Positions 10,553 to 22,100 of a stretch of DNA of 64,000 bases are shown here, one piece after another. How positions within the stretch are numbered: the stretch's first letter is position 1; every line of letters begins with the position of its first letter. The notes beneath the pieces are model-generated. The model was not told the origin of the DNA, ran no database searches, and saw only the letters and a list, made by a program, of their open reading frames with translations. The position numbers were made by a program, and so were the translations under genes. The stretch covers positions 172,329,043 through 172,393,042 of the forward strand of contig CM066031.1 of assembly GCA_033557465.1 (NCBI GenBank), in the 5' to 3' direction. The stretch is from Ichthyophis bannanicus (taxonomy: Eukaryota > Chordata > Amphibia > Gymnophiona > Ichthyophiidae).

Positions 10553-12580
10553 AAGGAAAAAAGAGACAAACGACGAAACCTGGAAACAGCACAAGCACTG
10601 GCAAGTCAAATGCAAGGCATTGATAAGGCAGGCAAAGAGAGAATTTGAGAAGAAGCTTGCTGCAGAAGCAAAAACGCGAAGTAAAGACCTTTTCAAGTAC
10701 ATTCGTAGCAAAAAACCTGTGAGAGAGTCAGTTGGTCCATTAGATGATAAAGGGGTTAAAGGAGCACTAAGAGGCGACAAGGCAATAGCGGAGAGACTGA
10801 ATGAATTCTTTGCTTCGGTCTTTACTGAGGAATGTAGGGATGTTACCCATGACTGAAGTGGTATTTAAAGGTGCGGAAGAATTGAAGGAAATATCGATAC
10901 ATCGGGAAGATGTATTATAACTATTAGATAAACTGAAGAGTAGCAAATCACCTGAGCCGGATGGTATACATCCAAGGGTGTTGAAAGAACTGAAATATGA
11001 GATTGCAGACCTGCTATCAGTAATCTGCGAACTATCATTAAAATCATCTCTAATACCTGAAGATTGGAGGATCGCCAATGTAACACCAATTTTTAAAAAG
11101 GGTTCCAGGGGTGATCCGGGAAACTACAGACCGGTGAGCCTGACGTCAGTACCGGGAAAAATGGTAGAAACCATCATAAAGAATAAAATTACTCAGCATG
11201 TAGATAGTCATGACCTAATGGGAGACAGCCAACATGGCTTTAGACAAGGAAGATCTTGTCTTACTAATCTGTTATGTTTTTTTTAAGGAGTGAATAATCA
11301 GGTGGACAAAGGTGAGTCGGTTGATATTGTGTATCTGGACTTTCAGAAAGCCTTTGACAAGGTCCCTCATGAGAGACTTTTGGCAAAACTAAAGAGTCAT
11401 GGGATAGGAGGCAGTGTACTAATGTGGATCAGGAACTGGTTAAAAGATAGAAAGCAGAGGGTAGGGCTAAACGGCTAATTTTCCCAATGGAGAAAGGTGA
11501 ATAGTGGTGTACCCCAGGGATCTGTGCTGGGTCCGCTGTTTTTTGACATATTCATAAATGACCTGGAAAGTGGAATAACGAGTGAGGTTATCAAATTTGC
11601 AGATGACACAAAACTATTTAAAGTTGTTAAAACCCAAGAGGAATGTGGAAAATTGCAAGAGGATCTTGATAAATTGGAAGACTGGGCATCAAAATGGCAG
11701 ATGAAATTTAATGTGGACAAGTGCAAGGTTATGCACCTAGGGAAGAACAACCCAAACTATGGTTACACGATGCAAGGTTCCACATTAGGAACTACCACCC
11801 AGGAAAAAGATTTAGGCGTCATCGTGGATACCATGTTAAAACCCTCGACCCAGTGTGCAGCAGCGGCCAAGAGAGCAAATAGAATGCTAGGTATGATAAG
11901 GAAAGGAATGGAAAATAAAACAAAAGATATTATAATGCCTCTATATCATTCCATGGTGAGACCGCACCTTGAATATTGTGTGCAATTCTGGTCGCCGTAT
12001 CTTAAAAAGGATATAGCGATTTTAGAAAAGGTTCAGAGAAGAGCCACCAAAATGGTAAAGGGGATGGAAGGATACTCCTATGAAGAAAGGCTAAAAAGGT
12101 TAGGGCTCTTTAACCTGGAAAAGAGACAGCTGAGGGGAGATATGATAGAAGTCTATAAATTAATGAACGGAGTGGAACGGGTAAACGTAGATCGATTGTT
12201 TACATTATCAGAATATAGAAAGACTAGGGACATGCAATGAAGCTACAGGGTAAACTATTTAAGACTAATAAAAGAAAATATTTTTTCACTCAACGTGTAA
12301 TCAAACTCTGGAATTTGTTACCGGAGGATGTAGTAAAGGCTGTTAGTGTAGCTGGGTTTAAAAAAGGTTTGGACAAGTTCCTGGAGGAAAGGTCCATAAA
12401 CCATTATTAAGAAGGGACCCAGGATAGCAATGCTTGAACCAATACAAGCATTGTGGAACCTGTGTCCCTTGGGGAAACTGCTAGGTACATATGACCTAGA
12501 TTGACCACTGTTGGAAACAGAATACTGGGCTTGATGGACCTTGGTCTGACCCAGTATGGCATATCTTATGTTCTTATGCT
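10553..12580 (+). mobile_element. CR1-clade LINE, 5' truncated, relatively young
   Basis: This is the best-preserved CR1 copy here. It begins in the linker before RT, passes through the RT (10,978-11,478 in two pieces, then 11,497-12,240), and ends with the CR1 3' UTR and a TTCTTATG-type tail near 12,570. Only a few stops or shifts interrupt it (near 10,855, 11,285, 11,478 and 12,238). Confidence 0.9.
10978..12240 (+). pseudogene. CR1 reverse transcriptase
   Basis: The RT motifs appear in order: SSLIPEDWRIANVTPIFKKG (about 11,045), NYRPVSLTSVPGKMVE (about 11,125), a YLDFQKAFDKVPHERLL box carrying the first catalytic Asp (about 11,335), GVPQGSVLGPLFF (about 11,510), FADDTKLFK with the catalytic Asp pair (about 11,595), WASKWQMKFNVDKCKVMHLG (about 11,685) and the CR1-specific tail [20 protein letters not shown] (about 12,030-12,085). 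The protein copies LINE RNA at a nicked target. Stops at about 11,285 and 11,478 and one at about 12,238 break it into pieces, so this copy cannot act as read. Confidence 0.9.
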
Positions 12581-12584
12581 GTTT

Positions 12585-13665
12585 ATTTTATTTTTATTTA
12601 TTTAACAGTATTTCTAAACCGCCTTATCATAATAATCAAGGTGGTATCACAGCAAACAATCTGGTAGTGTGAGTGTGTTATACATGCAGTGAGAGTGAAA
12701 ATTTAGTTGAGTGCGTGTTGAATTGTGTGCTAGATTTGTTTGAGCTATGTACAATGTGGGCTATATACAGTGGTGCTAAAATCTTTTATATACATACAGT
12801 GTTAGGCGGTAACATGTGCTGCTATACAGTCACTTAGGTTATGTGATGTGTCCATAGTGTTCTATGAACAGCATGGTTTTCAGCTGTTTTCTAAAGTCTT
12901 TGAGGTCTGTAGTTGCCCTCAAATCGTCCGGTAGTTTGTTTCATATTGTTGGAGCAGCCATGGAGAGTGCTCTGTCTGTTGTGTCCTTGCGTGTGTGTTT
13001 GTATTCACTTGGGGTGCTGACTCGGTTGTGTGTTTGTTTTCTTCTAGGACGTGTGCTGGTGTCTGGTTGTATGAGGGTGTGCAGGCTGTTGGCTGATGTG
13101 CGCTGTTTTATCTTAAATAGGTTTATGATAGTTTTGTATCTGATGCGTGCACCGATTGGAAGCCAGTGTAAGTCCTTTAAGGTAGGTGTGATGTGCTCCT
13201 GTCTTGCAGTTCCGGATATAATTCGTGCTGCGGTGTTTTGTGCCAGTTGGAGTGGTTTGATGGCTTGTTTCGGTAGTCCAAGGTATATCGGATTGCAGAA
13301 GTCCAGTAGTGGGGTTATCAGTGCTTGACAGACGGTACGGAAGTGTTCTGGGGCGAGGAGTGGTTTCAGTCTCCTGATGATTCGCATTTTGAAGTAGGCT
13401 TTTTGGATTGTTTTGTCTATGTGTGGCTTGAGATTGAGTTTATTGTCCAGAGTAACCCCGAGGTATCTCACTTCTGACCTTATTGGTATGGTAGTGTTTA
13501 GTATCTGTATATTTGGTGGGTGTATGAAGCTTTGGTTCCGAGTGATGATTAAAGCTTCAGTCTTGTTGTAGTTTATTGCGAGGTTGTTGTTTTGACACCA
13601 ACTGGTCATTTGGGTAAGGCAGTCTGTTAGAAAGATGAGCTTTGGTGGCAATTGACGTCCATCCC
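12585..13665 (-). mobile_element. L2-like LINE, 3' part (RT C-terminus), 5' truncated
   Basis: The minus strand encodes the end of an L2-group RT: WCQNNNLAINYNKTEALIIT, RYLGVTLDNKLNLKPHID, ALITPLLDFCNPIYLGLP, and HITPTLKDLHWLPIGARI (between about 13,620 and 13,130). The frame is open for 244 codons and ends at 12,941. The 3' UTR carries the stem ACCACCTT...AAGGCGGT (12,618-12,645) and an A/T-rich tail (ATTTATTTTT) at the left end, so the orientation is certain. The plus-strand ORF at 12,864-13,328 is its antisense shadow. Confidence 0.85.
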
Positions 13666-13689
13666 TCCCCCCCACCCAACTTTTTTTTT

Positions 13690-14870
13690 AATATCTGTGA
13701 CAACATCATTGTCTCCATCCCCTCTAACAGCAAGCTTTTCTGAGGGCCAAAGCTAAGAGATTTAGGGAGAAGGAATGAGGAGAATACTGCATCTTGAAAA
13801 AAGTAACCTCTCTGCACATCCTGTACCTGTATACTTAACCTTTTTACTTGGATAAATTTTCTATGTCGCTCATGCCATTTTGGCCCATAAACTAGCATGT
13901 TATTCACATCGGAATGGGAAAATGCGAATGTACCGCGAGACAGCTGAATGGAAAGGGTTAAGATTCCCCCATAACTACAACCCGACAAACGTCTGCAAAT
14001 AAAACTATCCCAACCTCATAATATACAACCCTTGTGATTGGGGGAGGGGCTGAGAAAACATCCCCCTATCCCTGACCTGGCTGTCACTGCCGACAGCCGA
14101 CCACAGACTGTCATCATGATCTAGCTCTAGTAAGTATTCATAGTATGAAAAAAATCCGCCCGGATCGGAACAGAACAGCGTGGGGGAAGGGAAGGAGGGG
14201 AACCGATTGGTCACGCTCACCTCTCAGGATCCGGCCTTCAGCCAACCCCCGGGCACCTGCATCGGAGCAACAATCAGCCGTTTCCATAGCACAGACGGAG
14301 CCGGGTCACCGCTGCCATGGCAACACACGACTCGTGCCGTTGAAAGACCCCTTCCGTATTCCAGCTGGGCTCCGACCGTCCGCCTCGCGCCTGTTTTCTT
14401 TCCAATTGTCTGTTTGGTGCAGGCTGCGCCGCCCAAGGCTTTGCACCTTAGGAACCGTGCATACCCAATTACAATATTAATGACTGCGATCGGGGTTTAA
14501 AGTATCTAATTGGTGGATCTGACTTTTTACGAGCATCGTACACTCCCTCCTTGCCTTTGAATACTATGCGGACTTTCTGCAGAGCCTATCAATTGGTTCC
14601 TCAGTCAAAGTCATTGAGAAATCAGCTATACAAACAAAAGGCTGTGCAGTGAAAACAAAAAGGAGATCGGGCGTTTTATCCCCCCCTGCAAACATGCTTC
14701 CACAGTCTACAGAGCGACAACAAAACGTTGTTGTGGGCTCGGCGGCAGTCAGAAAAAAAAAGCTGCTGTGAAATGGCAGAGCACTGAACGGCTGCAATGA
14801 ATTCATAATTGGGAGCAGTTCGAAACAAAAATGAGCAGTTGTAGATGAAGATGGTTAGGAGGAGATCTAC
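13690..14870. promoter_or_regulatory. CpG-rich, apparently unique patch (14,140-14,480), possible host promoter
   Basis: From about 14,140 to 14,480 CpG is frequent (I count more than 20), in contrast to the CpG-poor surroundings. It contains GCTGCCATGGCAAC (14,311-14,324), a close match to the palindromic RFX/X-box consensus, an inverted CCAAT box (GATTGG, 14,205-14,210) and a CCAAT at 14,402-14,406. No repeat end, LINE tail or transposon motif is seen from 13,700 to 14,870. I cannot identify an exon; short ORFs here (for example 14,224-14,436, minus) do not look like a known protein. It could equally be the CpG-rich 5' end of an unknown repeat. Confidence 0.35.
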
Positions 14871-15037
14871 CCTTATCCTTCTGCTCCCTCTTTCCCGTTC
14901 ACTTTGACAGCGACAGCTTTCTTATTAGCAGGACCCCCAGTGTAAATAAGATGTAGATAATAGTTCCCCCCAGTTACTTCCAAGTTGATCTCCTGTTTAT
15001 TGTAAATACAACTCAGGGTCCCTGTGTTGTATGGTTG

Positions 15038-15615
15038 TGTAGCAGCAGATAAGCATGCAATAAATAAATCCAGGAGTCTTTTCAAGGATCCAAGCCAGTT
15101 TAATGTGCACATGGCTCAAGCCATAAGCAATTTCAAAATGGCTGAGCAATGGCTTCTAGTAAAACAACAACTTTTATAGCTTTCTTGTCCATTCTAAGCA
15201 TAGGCAAACTTTTCATTGGTCCCAGTACCCCTCTCACCCATCTATTGGTCCCGGTACTGATATGGCTACCCAATCGGGACTCTGGTCTGGGCCCAGCACC
15301 TGGTTGCCCCCCTTCTAGTCCCAATTACAATGGTCAGTGTCTCCAACTTGTTACTTCTCTCTCATCCAAGGTCGCTGAGCTTGTTAAAACATATGGGAAG
15401 CAGAGGCACTGTGACCTTGCTCTCTGCAGAGTTAATTAATTCCATAGAAGCATAGCACACCTTATCAGTACCAATTAAACTTGTTTTTCTTCTATTTTCC
15501 AAGTTTCATTTCTGCTTAGCTATGTTCAGTTAAACTGAGTTAAGTTTCGATTCTTATAGCTACAGTATTCACAAGTGGGGGTTGGGACTCAGGCCTCACT
15601 TATAGGCCTTTCACA
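15038..15615 (-). repeat. solo LTR, older relative of the provirus LTR
   Basis: It starts TGTAGCAGCAG and ends TTTCACA, and along its length shares blocks with the provirus LTR in the same order: a TATA-type ACTTTTATAG (about 15,168), CATTGGTCCC (about 15,216), TATTGGTCCCGGTACTGAT (about 15,243) and CCCCCTTCTAGTCCCAATTA (about 15,309). In the minus orientation these are U3-R-U5 of a gammaretrovirus-like LTR. It is about 90 bp shorter and clearly diverged. No matching TSD is visible, and no gag, pol or env lies next to it. Confidence 0.75.
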
Positions 15616-15644
15616 ATAGTAAACCATACTAGGCCATAGCCTAC

Positions 15645-15745
15645 CACAGTTGATGTTGAATGTAAACCGCTCTGATCTAAAATAGAGCGGTATAGAAGAA
15701 CTGTTAAATAAATAAAAATAAATAAATAAATAAAATAAATAAAGC
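15645..15745 (+). repeat. L2-like LINE 3' tail
   Basis: A short 3' fragment with the stem CCGCTCT...AGAGCGG (15,666-15,691), then GCGGTATAG and an (AAAT)n tail. Only the tail of the LINE inserted; 5' truncation is extreme. Confidence 0.7.
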
Positions 15746-16025
15746 CAAATCTGGAAGGCTAGAACTCCAAAATGAACTACCTCTAACGGATTGCCCGATT
15801 CTCTTCCCGTGACCAACTCCTATTCAATGATTTATTCAACGCCACATGTGGAAACAATTGGCCACATCTTTATTAGCATAACCCCACAGCTTTATTAGCA
15901 TAACCCAAATGGTACAATCGGGGGCGGCCAAAGGGGGGTGCGGGGCCATGTGCAGAGACTCGGTTCGGGGCCTCATTTGCATAAATATTTGCATAATGTT
16001 ACCATACGCTAACTTTTAATGTTAC

Positions 16026-16694
16026 TGTAGCAGCAGAGCGCAGACAAACCAATAATACCAGGAGTCTGTTCAGAAGGTCCAAATCATTTATTTGTGCACA
16101 AGTCTCAAGCAGAATCAAATTCAAAATGGCTGAGCAAAGTTTTCTGGCAATACAACAACTTTTATAGACTTTTGTTCTATTCTAGGTATAGAAAAACATT
16201 TCATTGGTCCCGGTAACCTCCCGTACCTCCCATACCCCTTCTATTGGTCCCGGTACTGATAAGATTATCCAATTATGTTCCTTCAGTGGGCTCAGCACCT
16301 GCTTACCCCCCTTCTAGTCCCAATTACAATGGCCAGTTTATCAACTTGTTACTTTCATACTTTCAAGGCCATAGAGCCAATTTGTGCATGTAGGGGAGCA
16401 GGGCTCTGCAACTCATCTGTCAGCAGTCCCAATTAAATCCCTTGCAGATGTACTTTCTTATCAGTAACTTTTAAACATATTTTTCTGTATTTTTCCATCT
16501 TCCAGTTCTGCTTATCTAAGCTAGTTCAATATTCTTGCTATGTCCTTGCTGTGTTCCAGCTCTACAGGAGCAGGAGCAGATTGGGGGATGTGCAATTCCC
16601 ATAGGCCTCTCCACTAGCTCCATTTACAGGTCAAGCTAGCTAGGCTCGCTTGCTTATATCAGACAAAGTGGATCACAGGCCTACACCTGCCACA
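16026..16694 (-). repeat. 3' LTR of the provirus
   Basis: 669 bp, in the minus orientation TGTGGCAGG ... GCTGCTACA (TG...CA ends). It contains a TATA box (TATAAAAG, 16,159-16,166) and a polyadenylation signal AATAAA (16,087-16,092), both on the minus strand, so U3, R and U5 can be assigned. It differs from the 5' LTR at 16,178, 16,232 and 16,339, all transitions. The polypurine tract lies directly upstream. Confidence 0.95.
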
Positions 16695-16705
16695 TTCCCC
16701 CCTTT
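16695..16705 (-). promoter_or_regulatory. polypurine tract
   Basis: AAAGGGGGGAA on the minus strand lies immediately before the 3' LTR, where plus-strand DNA synthesis is primed. The env stop is only about 55 bases upstream. Confidence 0.9.
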
Positions 16706-16761
16706 GATTAATCTCACCCTATTACTTAATAAGGTGTGAGAATTAAATCACCTTGAAATAG

Positions 16762-18839
16762 TTATACCATGGTTGAAGGATTTCGACTAGGACTAGCTTT
16801 ATATAGGGCCATTATTTTAGTTGCAGTCTTCCGCTCTACTGTACTATCAATAGCATTATGGATAGAACGCATACAACATGGGATTAAACATGGTAATAAG
16901 AAAATAACAGCAACAAGGATTAGTACTAAGATAATGAAAGTCTTAAATCCTCCCAGCCATGAGAACAGGTTAGCAAACCAGTTAGGGAATTTCAATGAGT
17001 GCCAAGTTTGCACTGGCACATAAGCATGTCTTTGCATATCTTTAGCAATCTCTTCAACTACTTGACCCTTATCATCTATTTTTAAACAGCAATTAGTTAA
17101 ATTCAGTTTACCACATACTCCTCCTTCAGCTGCTAACAAATAATCAAGTGCTAAGCGATTCTGATATATAGCAGTGCGCATTTGAGTACTTTGTCTAGCT
17201 AAAAGTGTAAGAGCTTGGCTAGTTTCATTGGTTATTATTTCAACTACTGCTTGTAAGCGGATAATACGATTAATCATATAAACTGGGGTTCGATATCCAT
17301 ACATTCCATCATCATTCCAAGTGGCAGGCCCATAATACTCAATGATTCTTTCTGGCGGCCAATCATCACCCTGCCACTTCTCCCACTTGCCTACCTGGAG
17401 AGGGGATCTCTTCTGTCTCAGTGCTCTCTTGTGTCGGTGGGTAGTGTATACTGGATATCCTAATTGTTCTCCATGTTCAGTGTTTAAAAGAAAGAAAGAA
17501 GGTCTGATGGTTCCTAAGACACATGCCCCTCCCCATTGTGGCGGGAGTTGTGCATACGCTCGGTTTCCACAGATCCAATATAGGCCAGGTGGGGCTTGCC
17601 AGACATGGGTTTTGGCAAGATTAGTCCATAAATCAGCAAGTTCAGGAAATCTGGCTAATGGGTTAGGAGGTTCAGGGTGTTTGATTCCTGACCACCATGA
17701 CGTCTTTTTGGTCGTGGCATTATAGAATTTCTGGCTAAGACAGACCAGCTGTCCTACCTGTTGGGTGAACTGGGGTCCAGTTCTGGCATAGCAAAGACGT
17801 CCAACGATTGAGTGCGCTAACACCCATTCGCTAGTAGCCTTGTGTAATTCAGTCTGATTGTAAGTCAGAGAATAATTTAATTCTTGGGCTTCCCATGGCC
17901 ACTGGTCTCCTATCTGGGTTCCGCCACAGAAATAACAATCTGAGATTTTAAGACTAGATACTACTGCTCCGGCTAATTCTAAAAATAAATTCTGAGAAGG
18001 ATGAGGGATTTCAAACTTATTTACATGCATGGCCTCATAGAAGGTATTATGGATATGATATTTAGATGACTTGTGGGCTTGGGTATTCAATCTGATATAC
18101 ACAATGGTTCCTGGATCTATTGCTCCACCAGCAATACGTAAACCAAACTTGTATCCTTGCTTCCATGCATTGGGATTGTGTATGCGTAAGTGTAAGGGGT
18201 TACAAGCATCTTTCTGACATCATTTGTTGTTGACTTGGTTAGAGTGGCCATTCGTTTATCTATCTTTTCGTCAACTATACCATTATTCCATGTAGCATAA
18301 AAAACACATTCCCAATCCGGGCAATAGTAATCTGCTTCAGGGGCAGTACTATAGCCTGGTTCTTTTTTACCTGTACACTTTCTCCATCCTATGGCACCTT
18401 CTGGGCACATATACTTATGGTCATTTCGATACGCTTTTTCCCAGGTACCACAGGTGGAGCGACTATCTCTGTTTATAACATTACATGCATCAAAATTCAA
18501 AACAGCAGGTCTAGTAATGTTCTTAAGTGGTGGCGTAGCAGCTATTATAGGTCCATCTGCATCCTTCCATCGTATTTCCAACGTGTAATAGGATGGATTC
18601 TGATGCGGATTATAGCATACTCTAGATTTGCCATTGGTGCAAACATTTAGTTCAGTGGTATTATAAATACACCGAGTCACTTTTCCAGTGCAGGTATAAT
18701 AAGAATGGTAAATCAAAGTCTGAGTTACTTTTAGTCCAGTTCGAGTAGAAGTAATGCAAGCAGTGCATGGAGGTAAGGCATGAGTCAGTTCAAAACCTCC
18801 AAAGCAGGCAACCAGGGCAAAGCAAAGGTAAAGATACAT
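16762..18839 (-). pseudogene. env: env (SU and TM) of the provirus, one frameshift
   Basis: Two open frames cover it: 18,117-18,839 (signal peptide and receptor-binding part of SU) and 16,762-18,102 (rest of SU and TM). The first starts with a hydrophobic leader and has a YYCPDWEC motif like the gammaretroviral receptor-binding domain. The second carries a CXXC (CYFC, near 17,935), a furin-type site RQKR (near 17,410), an IIRLQAVVEIIT heptad region, a CX7CC motif (near 17,090-17,120), a membrane anchor (FIILVLILVAVIFLL, near 16,910) and a short cytoplasmic tail. CXXC plus a CX6-7CC motif implies disulfide-linked SU-TM. The frames change between about 18,190 and 18,235. There is no overlap with pol; about 300 bp separate them. 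Confidence 0.9.
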
Positions 18840-19145
18840 GTTGATTGGAGTTCTTCTGAATCCTCAACTTGCAGATCTTGACCACGACGTTCTTTTCTTC
18901 GTCCCGTTCGCTAATGAAGCAATTCAACGGGTGTTGAGTGTTGATTGAAGATTCTCAAGTTGTCCATCACACATCAACCAACTTAGCAATTTCAGTTGGT
19001 TTTTGAAGTATGGTTCAATATAGTATCAAAGTAGTGTGCAAAATCGCACGCAAATTGGGTTAGTTGAAACAAAACTGTTGCTGCATGGAAAAACAGCAAT
19101 CCTCTTCGAAAGACTTGGCTACTGCAAGGCACTGTGATGAAGTGT

Positions 19146-22100
19146 CTAAGTTGCTGGTTGCCGTCTCAGAGTAACTCGCAAAGGTGCACCAAGATGCTGT
19201 TCTGCTGTCCACTGCTCAGGTTCAGGATCAGCGGTGGGCTTGACTCTGCTGTGGTGGATCCAGGCGTCGATCTCTGCTACCTTTACTGCAGTTGGGGTAG
19301 ACAGGATGACGATGTATGGTCCCTTCCAATGGGGCTCCAACGGTGTCTTCTTCCAATCTTTGATCCACACCGAGGTACCAGGCTGGTAGGGATGCAGAGG
19401 TTCCGTCAAGTTGATAGGCAACTGGTCTTGGATCCACGCATGGAGAGTCTGCAGAACAAAACTAAGAGCTAGGAGTTCTTGCCTGGTTATTTCTGAACCA
19501 ATTTGGGCTAGACTTCCTTTGATTCCCTGCACTATCGGTGGGGGTTTACCATACAGAACTTCAAAAGGGGAAAAACCTGTTGACTTTACAGGAGCTGAGC
19601 GTATTCTGAGTAAAGCTATTGGGAGCACTTGGGGCCACTTTAAATGTGTCTCCTGGCAGAGTTTAGACATTTGGGCTTTTAGGGTACGATTCATTCGCTC
19701 AACTTTCCCTGAACTCTGGGGTCTATATGCAGTGTGGAGCTTCCATTGTATCTGTAAAGCTTTTGCTAACTGTTGAGTAATCTGAGAAACAAATGAGGGT
19801 CCATTGTCTGACCCTATTACTGCTGGAATTCCAAACCTAGGGACAATCTCTCTCATTAAAACTTTGGTAACTTCTCGGGCTTTCTCAGTTCTGGTTGGGA
19901 AGGCTTCTACCCACCCAGAGAAAGTACAGACTAACACTAGTAGGTAGTGATATCCATTGGCTCTTGGCATTTCGGTAAAATCAATTTGGAGGTTGTGCAT
20001 GGGGGTTACTCCTCCTGACTGAACTTGGGGTGCCGTTATAAGGCCTTGCTTGGCATTATTTTTGGCACAAGTTAGACATTGACGTGCTACTGAAGCTGAT
20101 ATGGTCGTCAATAAAGTAATGTAAAAATGTGGTCTGAGTGCTTTTTCCATAGCACTTTTCCCATAGTGGGTGGCTTCGTGAAAAGCTTTGACAAAAGATG
20201 GTCCTAACAGTTCAGGAATTACTATTCGTCCAGGGGGTTGACTGCCCTCTGCTGGTGGCAGCTCAATCCATCCATCTTTCAGTACTCCATCTTCTTTGTT
20301 ACAATAGTAATCTAATTCTTGGGTGGTATATCGTGGTGTCCATAAATTCAGAGGTACTGGAAACAATGCTGCTTGCATTGGCATAGCTTGTGGTGTAATC
20401 TGTCCCGTCATAGCTGCTTGTCGTGCTGAGGCAACTGCAAACCTATTTCCTCGGGCAACTTCTCCTTTTCCTGCTTGATGTCCTCTGCAATGCATGACAG
20501 CTACACGTGTTGGGGCCCAAACTGTATCAAGTAACATCAGTATCTCGGGGCCATACTTGACTGATTTTCCTCCGGATGTGATGAGCCCTCGTTCTTTATA
20601 GAGAGCTCCATGGGCATGTAGAGTAGTAAAGGCATATTTGGAATCTGTATATACATTTAGCACAAGTTTCGCTCCTAATAATAATGCTCTGGTGAGTGCT
20701 ATCAATTCGGCTTTCTGAGCTGATGTGCCTGAGGCTAAAGCTGATGACTCAACTACTTCATGTTGAGTGACAACTGCATATCCGGCACAGCGTCATCCAT
20801 CGAGGATGAGACTGCTCCCATCAACATAATAGACTTGGTCAGGGTTGTCTATGGGCACATCTGTCAGGTCAGGTCGACTGGAGAACACAGTGTCCATGAC
20901 TTCGATACAGTCATGTTCTGGGAGTTCTTCACTAATGGGTATCAAGGTGGCTGGATTCAAGGCATGACTCACTTCTAGTTGTATCTGTGGGTTTTCACAT
21001 AACATGCTCTGGTATTTCAACATTCGGAAATTGGTGAGCCAGTAGTTTGCTTTTTGTTCCATGAGGGCAAGGACTGCATGTGGCACAGTGACTCGTATGT
21101 TCTGTCCTAATGTGAGCTTGTCTGCTTCACTCACTAATAATACTGTAGCTGCAACTGCTCTCAGGCAAGGTGGCCATTCCTTGGCCACAGTGTCCAACTG
21201 TTTCGATAGATATGCTACAGGTTGCTCCCAATTTCCCAATTTCTGAGTCAACATGCCTAAGGCATTTCCCTGTGCTTCATGTACAAACAAGTGGAAAGGC
21301 TTGTGAACATCTGGTAGTCCAAGTGCTGGTGATGACATCAATTCTTCCTTTAACTTCTTGAAGGCTGTATCCTGCTCAAGTCCCCACTCCAGTGGCGACT
21401 TCTCTTCTCCTTTTGTGGCTTCATATAATGGTTTGGCAATTTGGGCGAAGTTGGGTATCCAGATTCGGCAATATCCTGCCGCTCCCAGAAAGGCTCTGAC
21501 TTGCTTTCTGGTTGTTGGGGTTGGAATTCTGCATACTGCTTCTTTTCTTTCTCTGCCTAATCTTCGGCTTCCTTGGGTTATACGAAAACCCAAGTATTTC
21601 ACTTCTTTTTGGCATAGCTGTGCTTTTGCTCTGGAAACTTTATATCCAGCTTCATTTAGTAACTGCAAGAGGTCTTTGGTGGCTTGTATACATTCATGTT
21701 CTGATACTGCAGCTATCAGCAGATCGTCCACGTATTGGAGAAGCACTCTCTTCCCCGGGGCCACTGGATAACTTGAAAGGTCTTGATTTAGTGCAGCACT
21801 AAAAATGGTAGGTGAATTCTTGAATCCTTGGGGTAATCGTGTCCATGTGAGTTGGCCCCCTCTTCCAGAGATGGGGTCCTGCCATTCAAATGCAAACAAA
21901 ATTTGACATACAGGGGCTAATCTTATGCAAAAGAATGCATCTTTTAGATCTAGTACAGTGAAATGGGTAGCTTCAGCAGGTATCAGTCCTAGAAGAGTAT
22001 AAGGATTGGGTACAACTGGATGTATAGTTTCGACTGCATCATTCACTCTCCTTAGGTCCTGCACTGGGCGGTAATCATCCGTCCCAGGTTTCTTTACTGG

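Noticed and set aside
12864..13328. A 154-codon plus-strand ORF with hydrophobic segments
   Set aside because: It is antisense to the L2-like RT on the minus strand, whose motifs are clear.
14873..15112. A 79-codon minus-strand ORF with protein-like composition, possibly an exon
   Set aside because: It starts inside the solo LTR and I recognise no domain; splice sites are not convincing.
19411..19776. Plus-strand ORFs across pol and gag as antisense genes of the provirus
   Set aside because: They are shadows of well-conserved minus-strand retroviral genes; no start context or conserved motif supports them.
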